Below are positions 26,084-38,794 of a stretch of DNA of 64,000 bases, piece by piece; the stretch's first letter is position 1; every line of letters starts with the position of its first letter. Position numbers and translations under genes: made by a program. A model generated the notes under the pieces. It saw nothing but the letters and a program-made list of their open reading frames with translations. It was not told where the DNA came from and made no database searches. Source of the DNA: Lethocerus indicus (taxonomy: Eukaryota; Arthropoda; Insecta; Hemiptera; Belostomatidae); NCBI GenBank assembly GCA_019843655.1, contig JACDQD010000002.1:19491154-19555153 (forward strand), given 5' to 3'.

Positions 26084-26112
26084 TAATATAAATCATAATA
26101 TGATTTATATTA
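26084..26112. repeat. Perfect AT-rich inverted repeat
   Basis: Arms of 13 nt, taatataaatcat (26084-26096) and atgatttatatta (26100-26112), pair exactly around the 3-nt loop aat. A partial extra copy, tatgattta, follows immediately. This is the longest perfect short-loop arm I found in the window. Confidence 0.93.
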
Positions 26113-28191
26113 TGATTTAAATAGGTATCTCAACCGAGTCATGAATTTGTAACACGGGTTGTCGAATTATAATAATATATAATTAAAACCATTTGGTCAA
26201 GACAAAGGTTCCAAATTAATAAATTTTTGAGTCCATAATTCAACAAAGGCTTGTTGAATCCATGTCCATGTAGTTAATAAAGTACCTCTGACTTTTCAAT
26301 GATAATAGTATAAATTATAAAGTACTCCTGGGCGACACAGTGTTTTGTTTTCACCAGGTTGTCTATGAATAGGCCGATATCTAGAGGCGCAAAGAGTTGG
26401 CAAGGGTTTTGAACTTGATTCGCCGAAGATTTGGCCCATCGCAGGGGAGCCCCCGCCCTCCCGGTAATGACCCGGATTCAACGGACTACGCCCCTCGCCA
26501 TAGCCTCTCCCTCGACCCGACTTGCCTCACTCCTTTGAACCTAGATTTGAAACAAAAAAAGAAGAAGAATTGGTGTTTCCAAGGGCAAACGAATTTCCAA
26601 GCAGTCAACATTTGCCATCATTCTTATTCCAGTATAAGGAATACAAGTTATAAGTGTAGCAACGAAATCGATTTGTTATCTATTGGCCGTGTCTGTAACT
26701 TTTTGGAATCGCAAATGCCTGGCCAATGCCTTTCCTAAAAATCCACGCCCTATCACTCCAGGAATTTCCGGTAAAATATTTTTAGTTGTTCGGTGGATTT
26801 TTTTAATAACTTCCTCTCGTTAGATAAAATGTGTGTGAGAAGGGGAGACGGAAAATATGTTTACGAGCGGCGAGCAAACTGATAAACACCAGTTAACAGA
26901 AAATATATTATGAAGGCAAGATAAAAGCTAGGACTGTGTATACTGTGATCACCAATGTTTAAAATGTAAATAATAGACAAATATAGAAATTTTTATAATG
27001 ATATTTTAAATTCTGGAGTAATTTTCCAAATTAATGTTATCGAAAAACATTTTTATTTTTTTTTATTGCGTTCAATCAACAAGTAATAGTTCATCATGAA
27101 TGATATATGTTGTTAGATTCAAGTAGCTCATACTTGCAAGATCAGTTTCAATATTTTTATTATTCTCCAGAAAATTAAGATTCAGTAATAATGTTCCTCA
27201 CTTGACTGATACCGACTAGGGAATAATCAATGTTTAACATACATGTTATGGAAACGTTTCTCATCTTTCTTTCGTTCAATATAATCCATTTCGAACAAAA
27301 TTCCAATTCAGTCTAAATTCGGACCCTCGAGTCGAAACTCGTTGGGCTATTCGCGACATTAATAAACTGCATTTCCGCATTATCGGTAAAGCGTTTCTGC
27401 GGGCTACGCGGAAATGGGAGCTTCTCTTCCCTGAAACGGGAGATTGCCAATGTAACTCAAAACACATTTAGCGCCCTTGGGACGCGTGTCGCGTGTTCGG
27501 GAAAAGGGGGGAATATATATTGCACAGATATATTGCTAGTTACCTAGTCCCACAGGCGAGGTTTTGAGGCTCGCTCTCAACATCGATAAACCGCAAAACA
27601 GCATGTTGTTACTGAAGAGTGAATTCTGGAAAGAGTATTCGATCACGTCCCGCTCGGGTGAGACAACTATAGCGCGTATGTAGGGCAAAGGCTTGTGATT
27701 CCTTTTAGCAAACCAAATGCTTTAATTTATTTAGATAAGAAGTAAAACTATAAATTGTACCGCGGTGTGTCATTTGAAATATATATTTTCTTAATAATAC
27801 GTGTTATTGTTTTTTTTATTATGTTTTATGTCAGGACTAATTTTCTATAACATGAAATATGAATATATTATTAAAATTTGCCAAGTAGAATTGATTGGGA
27901 TCCATATCGACAGTCACATTGAAAAAATTCTATTCCTGTCCTAATCAGTTTGTTTTTTTATTATTTACACGATATTTTTAATATATGTAAGTACGATAAC
28001 ACATGTATACCGGTTCGCACACCTTTCTACGTTTATATGCAGTAATGTTTGCAGTAACTTCAAATGTGTACGAATTTCATTTAGCGATCAAGAAAATTAC
28101 ATCGATAAGTTCCAAGTTTTAAGTCGCGCACATTCCTTCTACCCACACATATAACATTCCGCTTAGCAAGATTGATCTAATCCCACTCCCC

Positions 28192-28205
28192 ACTAAAATT
28201 TTAGT
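28192..28205. repeat. 14-nt perfect palindrome
   Basis: actaaaattttagt reads the same on both strands. It sits at the edge of the GC-richer patch at 28200-28660. It may be chance. Confidence 0.85.
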
Positions 28206-30822
28206 ATTTGCGATGTCCCAGCGGCGTCCCGGCCACCTCTGAGAAGAGTCCTAGAATTAAAAAAAAGGGAGAAAGGTCTTCATAAGGCCGTTGTTGCGAT
28301 AAATCAAAGGGGAGTAAAGTGGCCCCGTTAAAGGGACAGTGACAAATGGCCGCCCTACCGTCCTCCCTTCTCAAAAACGAGCCCGTGTATTTTTCATTCT
28401 CCGTTCAAGAGAGACTCGTCCTCAGCCGCCGCCGGCGAAGGACTCCCGCCCGAGAATCGGCGTTTAATCACCGGCCGACGGAAGTTCCAGGACCGATTCG
28501 ACGTTCCGCGCATCGCCCAGTCACTTAGGGCCGACACTCGGAGATAAGTTTAAACTCTGCAGCCGCGACCATTATAGAACGGCAACAATCTAAACAGGAC
28601 TTCTCGGAAAGACCGAGTTAAACAGTCACCCCCTCGGGCCTTAATCTGAATGCCAGTATTACGACGGTACTACATAATAATGTCTATCGATGACAAAATG
28701 CCAGTGATGTCAGAATTAATTTAAATATAAAAATTTATAGTAAGTATAAACCGCTTGTTGTTTTTTTTTCATTGTACAATCAATTTGTACAGATTTTACT
28801 TGCGTACAAACGTGGAAAGGTGTGTAAGCAGGTAGACGCGTGTTATCGTACCAGTATATAGGTTCTAAAATCGTGTACATATATAACAAAATAAAAACAT
28901 TTGTAAAATTGCAGTGTATAGAGTGATCCACCCTAAAATCATTGGTTCCATTCTTCGTTGGCGGACTGATTTGACACAATTACATATTTCAACTAATATT
29001 TATTATAATCTGATATAGAATATAATCTACAATGAACTGAACTCAAGCATATTGGGTGTTATTTTTTTAAAAATTCCATCTAGCAAGGATATGAAGAAAA
29101 TCGTATAATAATTTAAGATGACTTTTTGGTGGTCACTCATGCGGTTTTTCGGCTTTCCCCGGTTACTCGGTGGTTGGCTTAAAATGGCCCACAGCAATAC
29201 TTAAAATCCAAGATATATATCACGCCACGTTTCTTCAATTCCGTCGAATTTTAATTATCTCACAAATTAAAATCCTTGGTAAGGGGAGAGTGCGTATTGC
29301 ACCTGAGCGCAGGCGGCGGCCTTCATATAAGAGCGGCTTAATATACCGAGCGATTAGAATCGGGGCGGTTTCGCCGGCCAAACTTCCGGGTCCTCTTCCG
29401 CGTACAACTGCCATATCTCGGCCTAATCTTCAAGTATCAACCAAGTACTATTTCTGGGGCCGCCCTTACTACCAGGCCAGTCGCCGATACCTGTTGTTTT
29501 CGCTAGCAGAGGTCGCAATAATGGAACAATAAGCGGAGTTATTGAGTTAAAAAAGTATTTACACACAATCCTCGTTTACTAATCATGAACACTAGTTCCG
29601 CTTTACTCGCGATACAAACGTTGAAATTTTTTCAATTCATATGTCACATCATGTATTATAATTTAGTGAAGAGTAGATATAGACAAGACGGATTATAATT
29701 CTTCACCTGATTTAGTCAATAGCATAAGCCATCTGGAAATTCTAGTAAATGTACACTATTCGGGGTTTAAGGCGGATATTTTGTAATTCTTTCAAATCCG
29801 ATAATATTAAATAAATATAATAATTATAATAATAAAATATTTGTCTTCTCTACGATTTTGAGATAGTGCGATAAATTACAAATTCACATTCCTTTTTCCC
29901 CAGTAGGAATGATCACTCTTACCGGCAATAAATAATTTTTTAATAAATAATCTTGGGATATGAAACCGGTTCTATCGAAGTAAAAACCCGATGTGTTAAT
30001 AATATAAATATAATATTTTTTTCACAACCATACATCCCTGTTCAAAACCTATTGTATGTTTATGTAAATTACCAAGAATATTCCGAATGTTCTTCGGGTC
30101 AATGTTCGGGTGCCATATGAACTCATTTTGATGTGTTGTGAGTGAAAGTAGTTTGCCTACGATTACTCTGCCACTCTGAATTCTTTTTTGCTACAAAAAG
30201 AACATGCCTATAATGGCCGAATCGCTATTCAGAAATCCAAAATAACCTAGTGAAAAATACAAAAATTCTGACGGAAAAATGTGTAGTGTCGACCGGACAG
30301 ACCGAACGGGCGGAGATAAAAGATTGCGAACACGGTCGAAAATAAACTCCCGTTTATTTACAGCCAGGAGTACTACCGAAAACGAGGTGCGCTCCGAAAT
30401 AAATTATCCTTAATAATATCAGTGTACCGCCCGTGTTTCCGCTACTCCTAATCGACGCATTCATTTTGTCGCGGCCTCGATCGTTAAACAGGGCACTGAG
30501 ATAATAAAAGTCCGGAGAGTTGTCTCGGCGGGGATTACACCGGGCCGAATATATGCACTGGAGTACGGGCATGGGTGCTCAATATATTTACACCCCAGAA
30601 CTGGCATAGGCACTGAATAAATGCGGCTTGGTTACAGTCCCGTCTGGAACCTGGTGGCCAAAATTGGGCCTCTAGCCAATTAGCCTCTCTAGAATAAATA
30701 ATTCATCCAATTCTACTAATATGGTAGATTATAACCAATCCAACTTTTTGGATTTGTATGGCTTTCCGTCATATATAATCGTATATTGTAAATGCCTGTT
30801 TGCATTCCGTACCAACAATATC

Positions 30823-30849
30823 ATTAATTATACTGCTTGATTAATTATA
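30823..30849. repeat. Paired TTAATTA direct repeat
   Basis: attaattata occurs twice in the same orientation, 17 nt apart. Each copy contains TTAATTA, a homeodomain-type core. It could be a paired site; AT-rich composition makes chance plausible. Confidence 0.7.
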
Positions 30850-31392
30850 ATACACGATCACTTAAATTTTAAATTTACCCGATATCGATTATAGTCGTGT
30901 AATTAAAGTTTTCTAAGCCTGATGTTACATTTTAGAAATAATCTCAAGTTCGGCAGACAAATATGTATAATACACAGATAATATAGATGAAATATAAACA
31001 ATGCAAACAAACCATGGAAATCGCAGCGGAAAAAATGTCATCAGTCTTATAGCAGAAAAAATGAAACCAAATGAAACTAAACATTTAGGGAATGAACGGC
31101 ACCAAGGTGTAAACTGTTTGTACAGACAGGTTGCTATTACCATAGCAACTGGTATCGCTATAACGACTGCCATGATTTCTTTCAAAATTAATAAAGAGTA
31201 AGAAATGGGAAATACCTCTAAAGGCACGCAACATTAAAAAGGTGAATCACCGACAGGGACTAGTTTAATAAATCGTTCCTCCTGAGAGTATATTTCTCTG
31301 AATTATTTTTAGCGGTCGTTCAAAATACAAGACACTCAGCAAATTTCAACGAGAATTAAAAAAAAATTAATCTATGTTTTAAAGCATAACAT

Positions 31393-31411
31393 TTAATTAA
31401 TCACTAATTAA
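31393..31411. repeat. Inverted TTAATTA pair
   Basis: ttaatta (31393-31399) and taattaa (31405-31411) are inverted around atcac, followed closely by gcattatta. Within about 35 nt there are several TAAT/ATTA cores. Confidence 0.8.
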
Positions 31412-34400
31412 TGCATTATTAAAATCAACAGTTTCATTATTATATGACTGAAAAATATAGTCTTTTAGCAATGCAATATTTTTATTTAACTTAGTCATTT
31501 CCTTTCCGTGGAGTTATTAAATTTGAAATGTTCCGTTCGAAATGAAACAAGATATTAAACCGTGAATGATGGAAAACGACTGCCTGTATCTGTACACCTA
31601 TGTTGTTCAGTATTATTTTCAGAGAAAGAACATGGCGTTTTGAAAATATCCAAGCGTGAAATTTCCTACTGAGATCCGACCCAGTGCCCTTCCGTTCAGC
31701 TCTCGCTTCGTCCCATATACCCTACTACCCTCTTCGTATTTCAAAAACAAGAACCGGCCGTCTGAAATGCAGATTTGGAAGCTTAAGGAGTCCTCGTCTC
31801 GGTATCGGGCAAAACCAGGTCACTGGTGCCCATGGGATCAACCCACTCTCGGTACTCCGACCCATTTCTGAGGTCCTTTGGCTGATTCGACTCTCCCAGA
31901 AAGGTATTCCGAAAGCTGAATAAATTATTTGTAATGATTTCAAAGAGGGAAACTCAAAGAATATGTCCATTTCTTTATTCTTTTATTACATAATATTGAC
32001 CTAATTCTACGTGTCCGTTAAAGAAATTTTCTTGGAGGGAAGATCCCTATATACCAAACAAGCACTTATAGAATTTACATGTGAAAGCACTTATGACTCT
32101 TAACTATTCCTGAGTATATTTAAATCGTGTTAATTTATCTACAGTAAACATTTAATTTCTGGTTTCTGTAGAATTACTACCGGCTTGAGTGACTCTTTTC
32201 TCAGTTTGGTATAAACCCTGATCGGTTTCGGATTTTATTCATTCTTAATATGCTGTATGTGAATAGAGCTGTCGATCTAATATTGGTGAAAATACAAGCC
32301 AGAAGATACCTTGATGGTAAGAACTCAAAACTTCAAAAATGTTAACATTTCTGTCCTTCTGTGAACTTACTTAACTCATAGTTATAGTTATTAGTCAGTC
32401 AATTATCAGAAGATTTCAAGTGGATATTTAGCAATAATATGCCGTATATTGGATTACTCTCATTCACCCTTATTTGACTGCTATTTTCCGATTTTATCCT
32501 AAACGAAGCAAAACGAGTGAATCACAATCCTCCTATACGCTCCCTAAGATTTGAAATTTAATTTCGGTGGAGCCTGTAAATTTAACAAAATACCGGAAAA
32601 GGAGACTGAATTCGGAGGAATCGGAAACCCGGCTGAAACAATAAACTCTCCTTGAATGGGGCCAGCGTAAATACTTGGCTACATTAGACTCTTACAGTTC
32701 GACGAGGGACATAGGAGACCACCTCTCCCCCTTTGTAATTTTAAACTTTCCTCTCATTCGTTCTGTTTCCTCGAGTGGACTACCTTCCCGGAGAACCACC
32801 ATTAGAATGCTCCCGCTTCCAATACCTCTTACCAATATTCCTATATGTTTTATCGCGGCGTTTGCTCCACGTCCATTCACCCAACCCTGAATCACCTGAA
32901 GGATTTATCATCACATTTATCAAGAAATCAATGGTATTTATAAGAGGTGTTTGTTAAAAACGAATTGCGTGCGTAGACTAAGTACTACTAAACTCCTCTA
33001 TTGCTATTAAGGAACTTCCTAGGAATCAATATATTTAAGGGTAACGATGAAATTTATTGAAATTTATTGTATGTATAATTTTTAAAGTTTTTATTTAAAA
33101 ATGAAGTTTACCAGAATAATAAATTAATACTCTTAAATACGATGAGAAATATAGAACATTTAAATGCGCTTTCGTAAGAGGTATATTACCGTTCGTTCTT
33201 TAGAAGAAATCACGGTGAGGATAAAGGTAGCTCCTTGAAACTACTGTTAGTACTTCGCAGATAAAATGGATAAGGCGGGACCTTGTCCCAATATCTGAGA
33301 TGTGAATAAGTAATGAAACTTTTGGATTTATTTCCGAATATAAATGTCCGAATAAATTCCGGATTTTTCCAGTTCCGAGGAAAAAAGGACATGCGAGAAA
33401 AAGTAATAGCCGTGTTATAACAGTTTGATTCATCTATTTTTCAGGAGTGCAAAGGGAAGAGAGGGTCACCGAAGCGCTAGGAAGTCGAATCATTTACACA
33501 AACTTTTATTACAAACGTTCAATCTTCCAACGAATTGTCGGAAACTACAAATTTGTTTCTCGACAAAAATAGTTGATGAGATAATTAAATTTCAAACCGC
33601 AAGATCACTTCGCAGGTGCATTTATTAATTTTAGGTTACAATTAATTTGTGAGGAATCTGTTCCATCAAACCATTAGCATTTCTTTCATTCCCAGTTTAA
33701 CAAATTTCAAAAGGCCGCATCACCTTCCGGGCTTTCCGTCACTGTCTGCCGCTTGAGCGTTTAGATTGAACTCAAGTCTGAGGACACCATCCATCTCCGT
33801 TAAGTAAGGCGGCGGATGGTGGACAGGAAGTGTTATCCGGCCCAACAGAAATAAACGGTCAATTTTTATTTTTCATTCAGTAGCGAAAGCAACGAAGCAC
33901 GACAAACAACAACAGCCACAATCCCGACACAGAGATAAAACCCTCCCGGCTGGATTTGCCTAGAGAAAACGCCCAGTCATGATATTTTGATGACTGGTCC
34001 CGTCTGATAACTGTTGGCCTACTGTGTCAAGCTGAAAATTAACCCAAACACAATTGAAAGATCGTAAATTTCTGACTCCGCAGATATGGGATATGGTCAT
34101 AACCAAGATCTTTTCCCCAACCTCAGTAGCATTACGTCAGTTATATAAGAATGTAATTCAACGTATTTTTCAAGGTGCTTTTGAATGTTCGCGTGGAGGA
34201 ACTGACGACAAGTATGAACGCACACGTGAAAAAGAAATAAATTAGATCAGAAATTTAAGAACTAATCGCCAGGAAGTATTCAGTCAAATTTTCTCCCATA
34301 TCAACTAGACGAATGAATAAACAAACGAAAAAACAGTTTATGCAATTGTTGAAATAAATGTTGAACTCTTTAAATTTAAGCAATTGTTTTAATGGAGCGT

Positions 34401-35889
34401 TTAAAATTTAATTCGAATTAATCTGATCACATACATCAGGTCTTATATCCGTCTCAAGGATTAGGCAATTACTTCCGGAGTTTAATGTTAACTATCAGGG
34501 ATTCCACAGTGGTTTGTTTGTTTCTCTTCCCCCATTCGTTGCCTTAAACATCCCAGACTTGCGGGTGGTTTATACACGGAACCATCATAAAGTACTCCAC
34601 TCCGGTAGAGGGATGGAGATAGAATAGGTAGCAACAATTGGAGCGGAACGGAAAAAAGGAAAGGGGAGAATGTCGAAAATGTCCAATTAGTAACGACTAA
34701 GTGAAGTTGTTTCATTGGGCTTTCCCATGCTTAGTTATGCTTTCCTCAGCAATGAAGCCGGAGAGTAAATTATATACATGTATTTGTTCGATTAATATTA
34801 AACAACTAGAATTATTACAATTGGGACTGATAATAGGTTTGTCGGTCGAATATGAGTGAATCAACGGCGCCAACTCTTTCAGACGACTGACCGAATAGGT
34901 CCGCCAGGAATCCCATATGGTCCCGAAATCCGAAACTCTTTTTGTGGTAGGTCCTCTACGTATTTTTAGATTTGTTTTCGTTTATTCGTTCTTTTCTTTT
35001 TAGTAGACCCGTCCGTTTGTTTATTTCCTTGTCAGCGACACATTTTTCACGATTCCCCCATCGAGGCGTCGACGTATACTCGGGCGTCAATCAATTTCCC
35101 CGTAAAACCCGAAGAGTCCGTAAATATAAGACGAGGCGGGTGCCGAAAGTGAAAATAGAAATAAAACGAAATAAAATAATAATAAAAGAAAAAATTCGGT
35201 GATTTACGACCGGCCGCTTCACTCCAACGCTGCCGGACCACCTAGCTCTGCGGTTGAGTCACATGAATATTGGCGAATATTCAAGGCCACTCGAAACATT
35301 CCTAAAAGTTATTACGTTCTTGTGTCGAAAAAGTCGGTCCATCCCTCGACTGCCCTCTTTAAGCAATTTTGGCAATCGTAGTACTCATATACTATATTAA
35401 CGCACTGTGAATCAAAAACTTGTTCTATATTTGACGGTAATAAATTATATTTACAATGTTACTAAAAGATTGCTGAAGGGGCATTAACGATGCTGTTATC
35501 GTGATTTTTATATAACTATGTTCTGTGCAACCGGCGGCAGTCTAATAATAGTCTGGTTTCGCTTACTATTTTCAACATCCCATATACCTCATTACAACAT
35601 AGTCCCGGGGAAGAAGAAATGCTCCAGAGTCACCGTCCATTTCTGTTCCTCATAAGCCGTACATCGGTAAACACTCGCCACAATCTTCCTGATTTAGAGT
35701 GAGAATTCTGTATACAGTTGCAACACAATATAAGGAATTAAAACAATGCCTCGACCGTTGCTGGTCGACGTTTTTTTTGGACGCTATTAAAATCGGCACA
35801 TTACAATTAATTGATAATGATTAAGAGTATTAATACTTAGGATATATCCGTCATTTATGAATTATTTTATTTTATCATGCCAGGTGATG
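31412..35889. other. Non-coding stretch
   Basis: Patches of higher GC lie at about 31650-31920, 32560-32890, 33720-33960 and 34880-35260. The first two are open in overlapping frames on both strands, typical of stop-poor DNA rather than genes. An exact tandem repeat of gaaatttatt (two units) lies at 33049-33068. No recognised product. Confidence 0.55.
33049..33068. repeat. Two-unit 10-nt tandem repeat
   Basis: gaaatttatt is repeated twice without a gap and is followed by another g. It is a minor slippage-type duplication. Confidence 0.9.
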
Positions 35890-35971
35890 GACATGACAGG
35901 TATAAAGCACCGCTGTTCATGTCAAGTGGCAGCGGAATATTCCGTTATTATAAATTTGTGGAATATTCCGC
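35890..35971. promoter_or_regulatory. Paired GGAATATTCC palindromes in a nested inverted repeat
   Basis: The self-palindrome cggaatattccg (35933-35944) is followed by ggaatattcc at 35960-35969. The two also form a larger inverted repeat with exact 12-nt arms (35932-35943 and 35960-35971). Upstream, gacatga (35890-35896) and tcatgtc (35917-35923) form another inverted pair. GAATATTC fits the nGAAnnTTCn pattern of heat-shock-factor half-sites, and the 10-mer loosely resembles a Rel/NF-kB site. Dyads at two scales in 82 nt suggest a binding module, but no gene is recognised nearby. Confidence 0.35.
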
Positions 35972-38742
35972 AGCGGACGCTGTTGGCACTTCGCGTGTAT
36001 TGATAATCTAGGATTTCAAAACTACAGAATAAAAACAACATAAAATAGGAAGATCAACTCCAAGAAGTGATACAGAAATTAGTTCGTATATCTGTGACAA
36101 TAAAATGAGTCCCACGTTGGCCGAATTGAAACAATACTAATTGCACTTTTCATGAACAATTTTCTTTTACATGTCTGATTATTTACCATTAATATCTATT
36201 TTTGTATTGAAAATAGATTTCTTTATTCCCCCACCAATATTATTGTAGATATAATAACATATTATTCGTGTTCTAACGCTTCCAAGACTTCCAAGCCTTT
36301 CTCTACGTTGTTTTTATTCGTTCCCAATTAAATAAATACATTTTCAAATTTATTCTCATCTTTTTAAAAGCAGAATTGCAGATTAGCGCTATAATTGAAT
36401 TTTATCTTTCATTATAGTATAGGAGATATCTTGAATTCACGTCCCGGCCTGAACTATATACAAAATTGAATCTTCAGTGTCCTATTCGATTTGAGAAATA
36501 ATGAAAAAAAAGACGACCGTCAGACAACTGAAAAGAACTGACAATCGGAATTGGCAATACCGCGGGGCGAATTTCCGTCAGATGTTTATTCCGATTCTTC
36601 TAACTCTCTGTGTCACGGAGCGGATTGTTTCCGCTAAGAGCTTTCGTTCTCGAATTCGCGAGTTATACCGACCCCACCCCCCTCGGCTCGGTTAATGGGA
36701 ATCGGCCGGACGGACCATAAAGCTCGATTTCGCCTAGCGGCATCCTCGTCTGTTTGAACACCGCTGGCATTGACCCAATGCTTGTCCGCAGCCCCGGAGA
36801 AAAAGAGAGAGAAAACAGTTGCAGCTAGTACAAGTTCTGCAAGTTGTTCTTTGACCTTACGCCGGTACTTTCACTTCCCTCCTTAGGAAAATATTTTTTT
36901 ATGGTACTTACCATCCCATAAAAAAACAATTTATTCATTATTTACCATCTTTACAAATTCGTTTAAATTATACAAAAATATAAGTACTGAGAAAAAAATT
37001 TAAAAGGTACAATCTTTTATTAATACGGTTTGAAACGACGAAGCTCAAGTGTCTCTCATATTTGTGACTCATTCGGACTTGTAGTCATTGTCATCTGATT
37101 TATTTTGTACTGAATGTTGGAAATGCCAAGCGTGCTCGCATTTACATTCTGAATTTATACACCCTTTGAAAGTATAAATCGGTTAAAAAACTAGACAAAA
37201 GTATCAAATAATTTATAAAGCGAGCGATACTTGTAAATTTCCTCACAGTTCCACAATTTCGGGCGACGAGAGAGGTCTCGACTTTCAGAAAATCCATTTA
37301 GGGTCTTTCGTTTTCATAATTAATTATTGTCGTTAATTTTCAGAAAAGAATAAAATTTTGTTTCGAAACATTTTACTACGATGCATGTACAGTTTGCTTC
37401 ACTGAGCCAAAAGGGTCTTTCTGGTACATCATATTACGAAATATATTAATAGTGCATTAATGGCTCTTGTCAGTCAAATGCGTACATTTTAACACGTCGC
37501 ATATGAAAGATACCGACATAATTCTCCTACAAACACTTAACTATAAATTATCCCTATCTAGGTCCAATGATCGTTTCAGTTTCATATATCGGTTTTTAAT
37601 CGCAATAGATAACCAATATCCGCTTTGGTGTGTTTGAGCTTCACAAAAAGTTTCACAAAAACATGCAACTGCAGGGCGGTTTTAATATTCTGAATCTGTT
37701 TTCTAAAACTCATTGGGCGTGTTTACGCGCCCGGTTTTCGGACCGCCCCGGCATCCCTAATAGGATTTAACACTGGCGTGTGACGACAACCGCTAAAATA
37801 GTGCGAAACTCGGAGTTGAACACTATGAATGGAACACTGGCAATGATCCCCCTCCGAGAATAAGTGACGCAACTCATAGTGTTAAAAACTCCTAAATCTA
37901 TTCCGACCGCTGGTCTCACCCGCCCCCAGCTATTTCCTATTTGCTGTCCGTTTCCGCCTCACGACAGTGACCTACTGAGAAATTTTCCTAAGACGAAAAA
38001 TCAGCTTTTATTTAGGCGCAGTTCGCGCAACTGTCATAAATTCTATAAACAATCCGACTACTCACAGTCGTAAAATGACGTTCTGTAAGGAAGGCCCTTG
38101 CCAGGTTTTTAACGTTCAAACCGCGTAACGACCAATCCTGACGAACTCCCTGACATTAGCTGAATTATAACATACGAATATACGTCACCTGAAAGAGTTT
38201 GTCCTATATTGGAACACCAACTCAGATTTAAGAGTTAAAAATAAATAACATCATTAATTAATCATAAACACCCTAAATGATTTAATGCATATATTCATTT
38301 CATTCAGCACATTCCTGTAGTAGTTGGAAATACCTCCAAAAGTACTGAAACTCCACTGTACACCTCCCCCTTTACTTGAACCACATTTACTAATGGCGGT
38401 GATAGACTGTGATACCAAAATAATCCTTATAATCAGGTATTTTTGCTATTGGATTTTGTTCAAGTGACGGGATGGAGACTAGAGGATGGCTTAATAAGGG
38501 ACGGGCTGGGATTAACTAATTCGAAGCGTTTCGGGCCTAACAGCTGTGGCTGGAGCCAGTTGGGTACAACTGAAACAGAAATAGCTGGTAATTGGGGGAG
38601 AGGGCCGGAGTCATAGACTTGGTGTTTTCTGCTCGGCTCGCAAGTGATTCAGGCCGCCCCACGGGCTCTCTCAAATCCGACTCGGACACTCAGCCCCGAG
38701 GAATGCCGAGCGCTCCCATTTGAGCACCCTGTCACCGTCTCT
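35972..38742. other. Non-coding stretch
   Basis: AT-rich DNA with GC-richer patches at about 36500-36840, 37700-37980 and 38460-38740. Short frames occur in each, none recognised. A purine run aaaagagagagaaaa near 36800 resembles a GAGA-type motif. Confidence 0.5.
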
Positions 38743-38794
38743 CCGTCTCTCTCGCACTCCCCGACTAGCCCCTATCCAGCCGTCTCTCTCGCAC
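38743..38794 (+). promoter_or_regulatory. Pyrimidine-rich island with a 15-nt direct repeat
   Basis: ccgtctctctcgcac occurs exactly at 38743-38757 and 38780-38794. The surrounding 38640-38830 is GC-rich and CT-rich, like 5' UTRs or promoters of some invertebrate genes. A 105-codon frame crosses it (38644-38961, GTG start) with no recognised domain. The repeat is certain; the promoter role is a guess. Confidence 0.3.

Larger units (their letters stand above)
26113..31392. other. Non-coding stretch
   Basis: GC-richer patches lie at about 26400-26540, 27300-27600, 28200-28660, 29280-29540 and 30280-30700, in AT-rich DNA. Frames of 60-120 codons in them are unrecognised. Small features are a 14-nt palindrome at 28192-28205, a 7-bp hairpin at 30737-30754 and a pair of attaattata direct repeats at 30823-30832 and 30840-30849. 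Confidence 0.55.
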
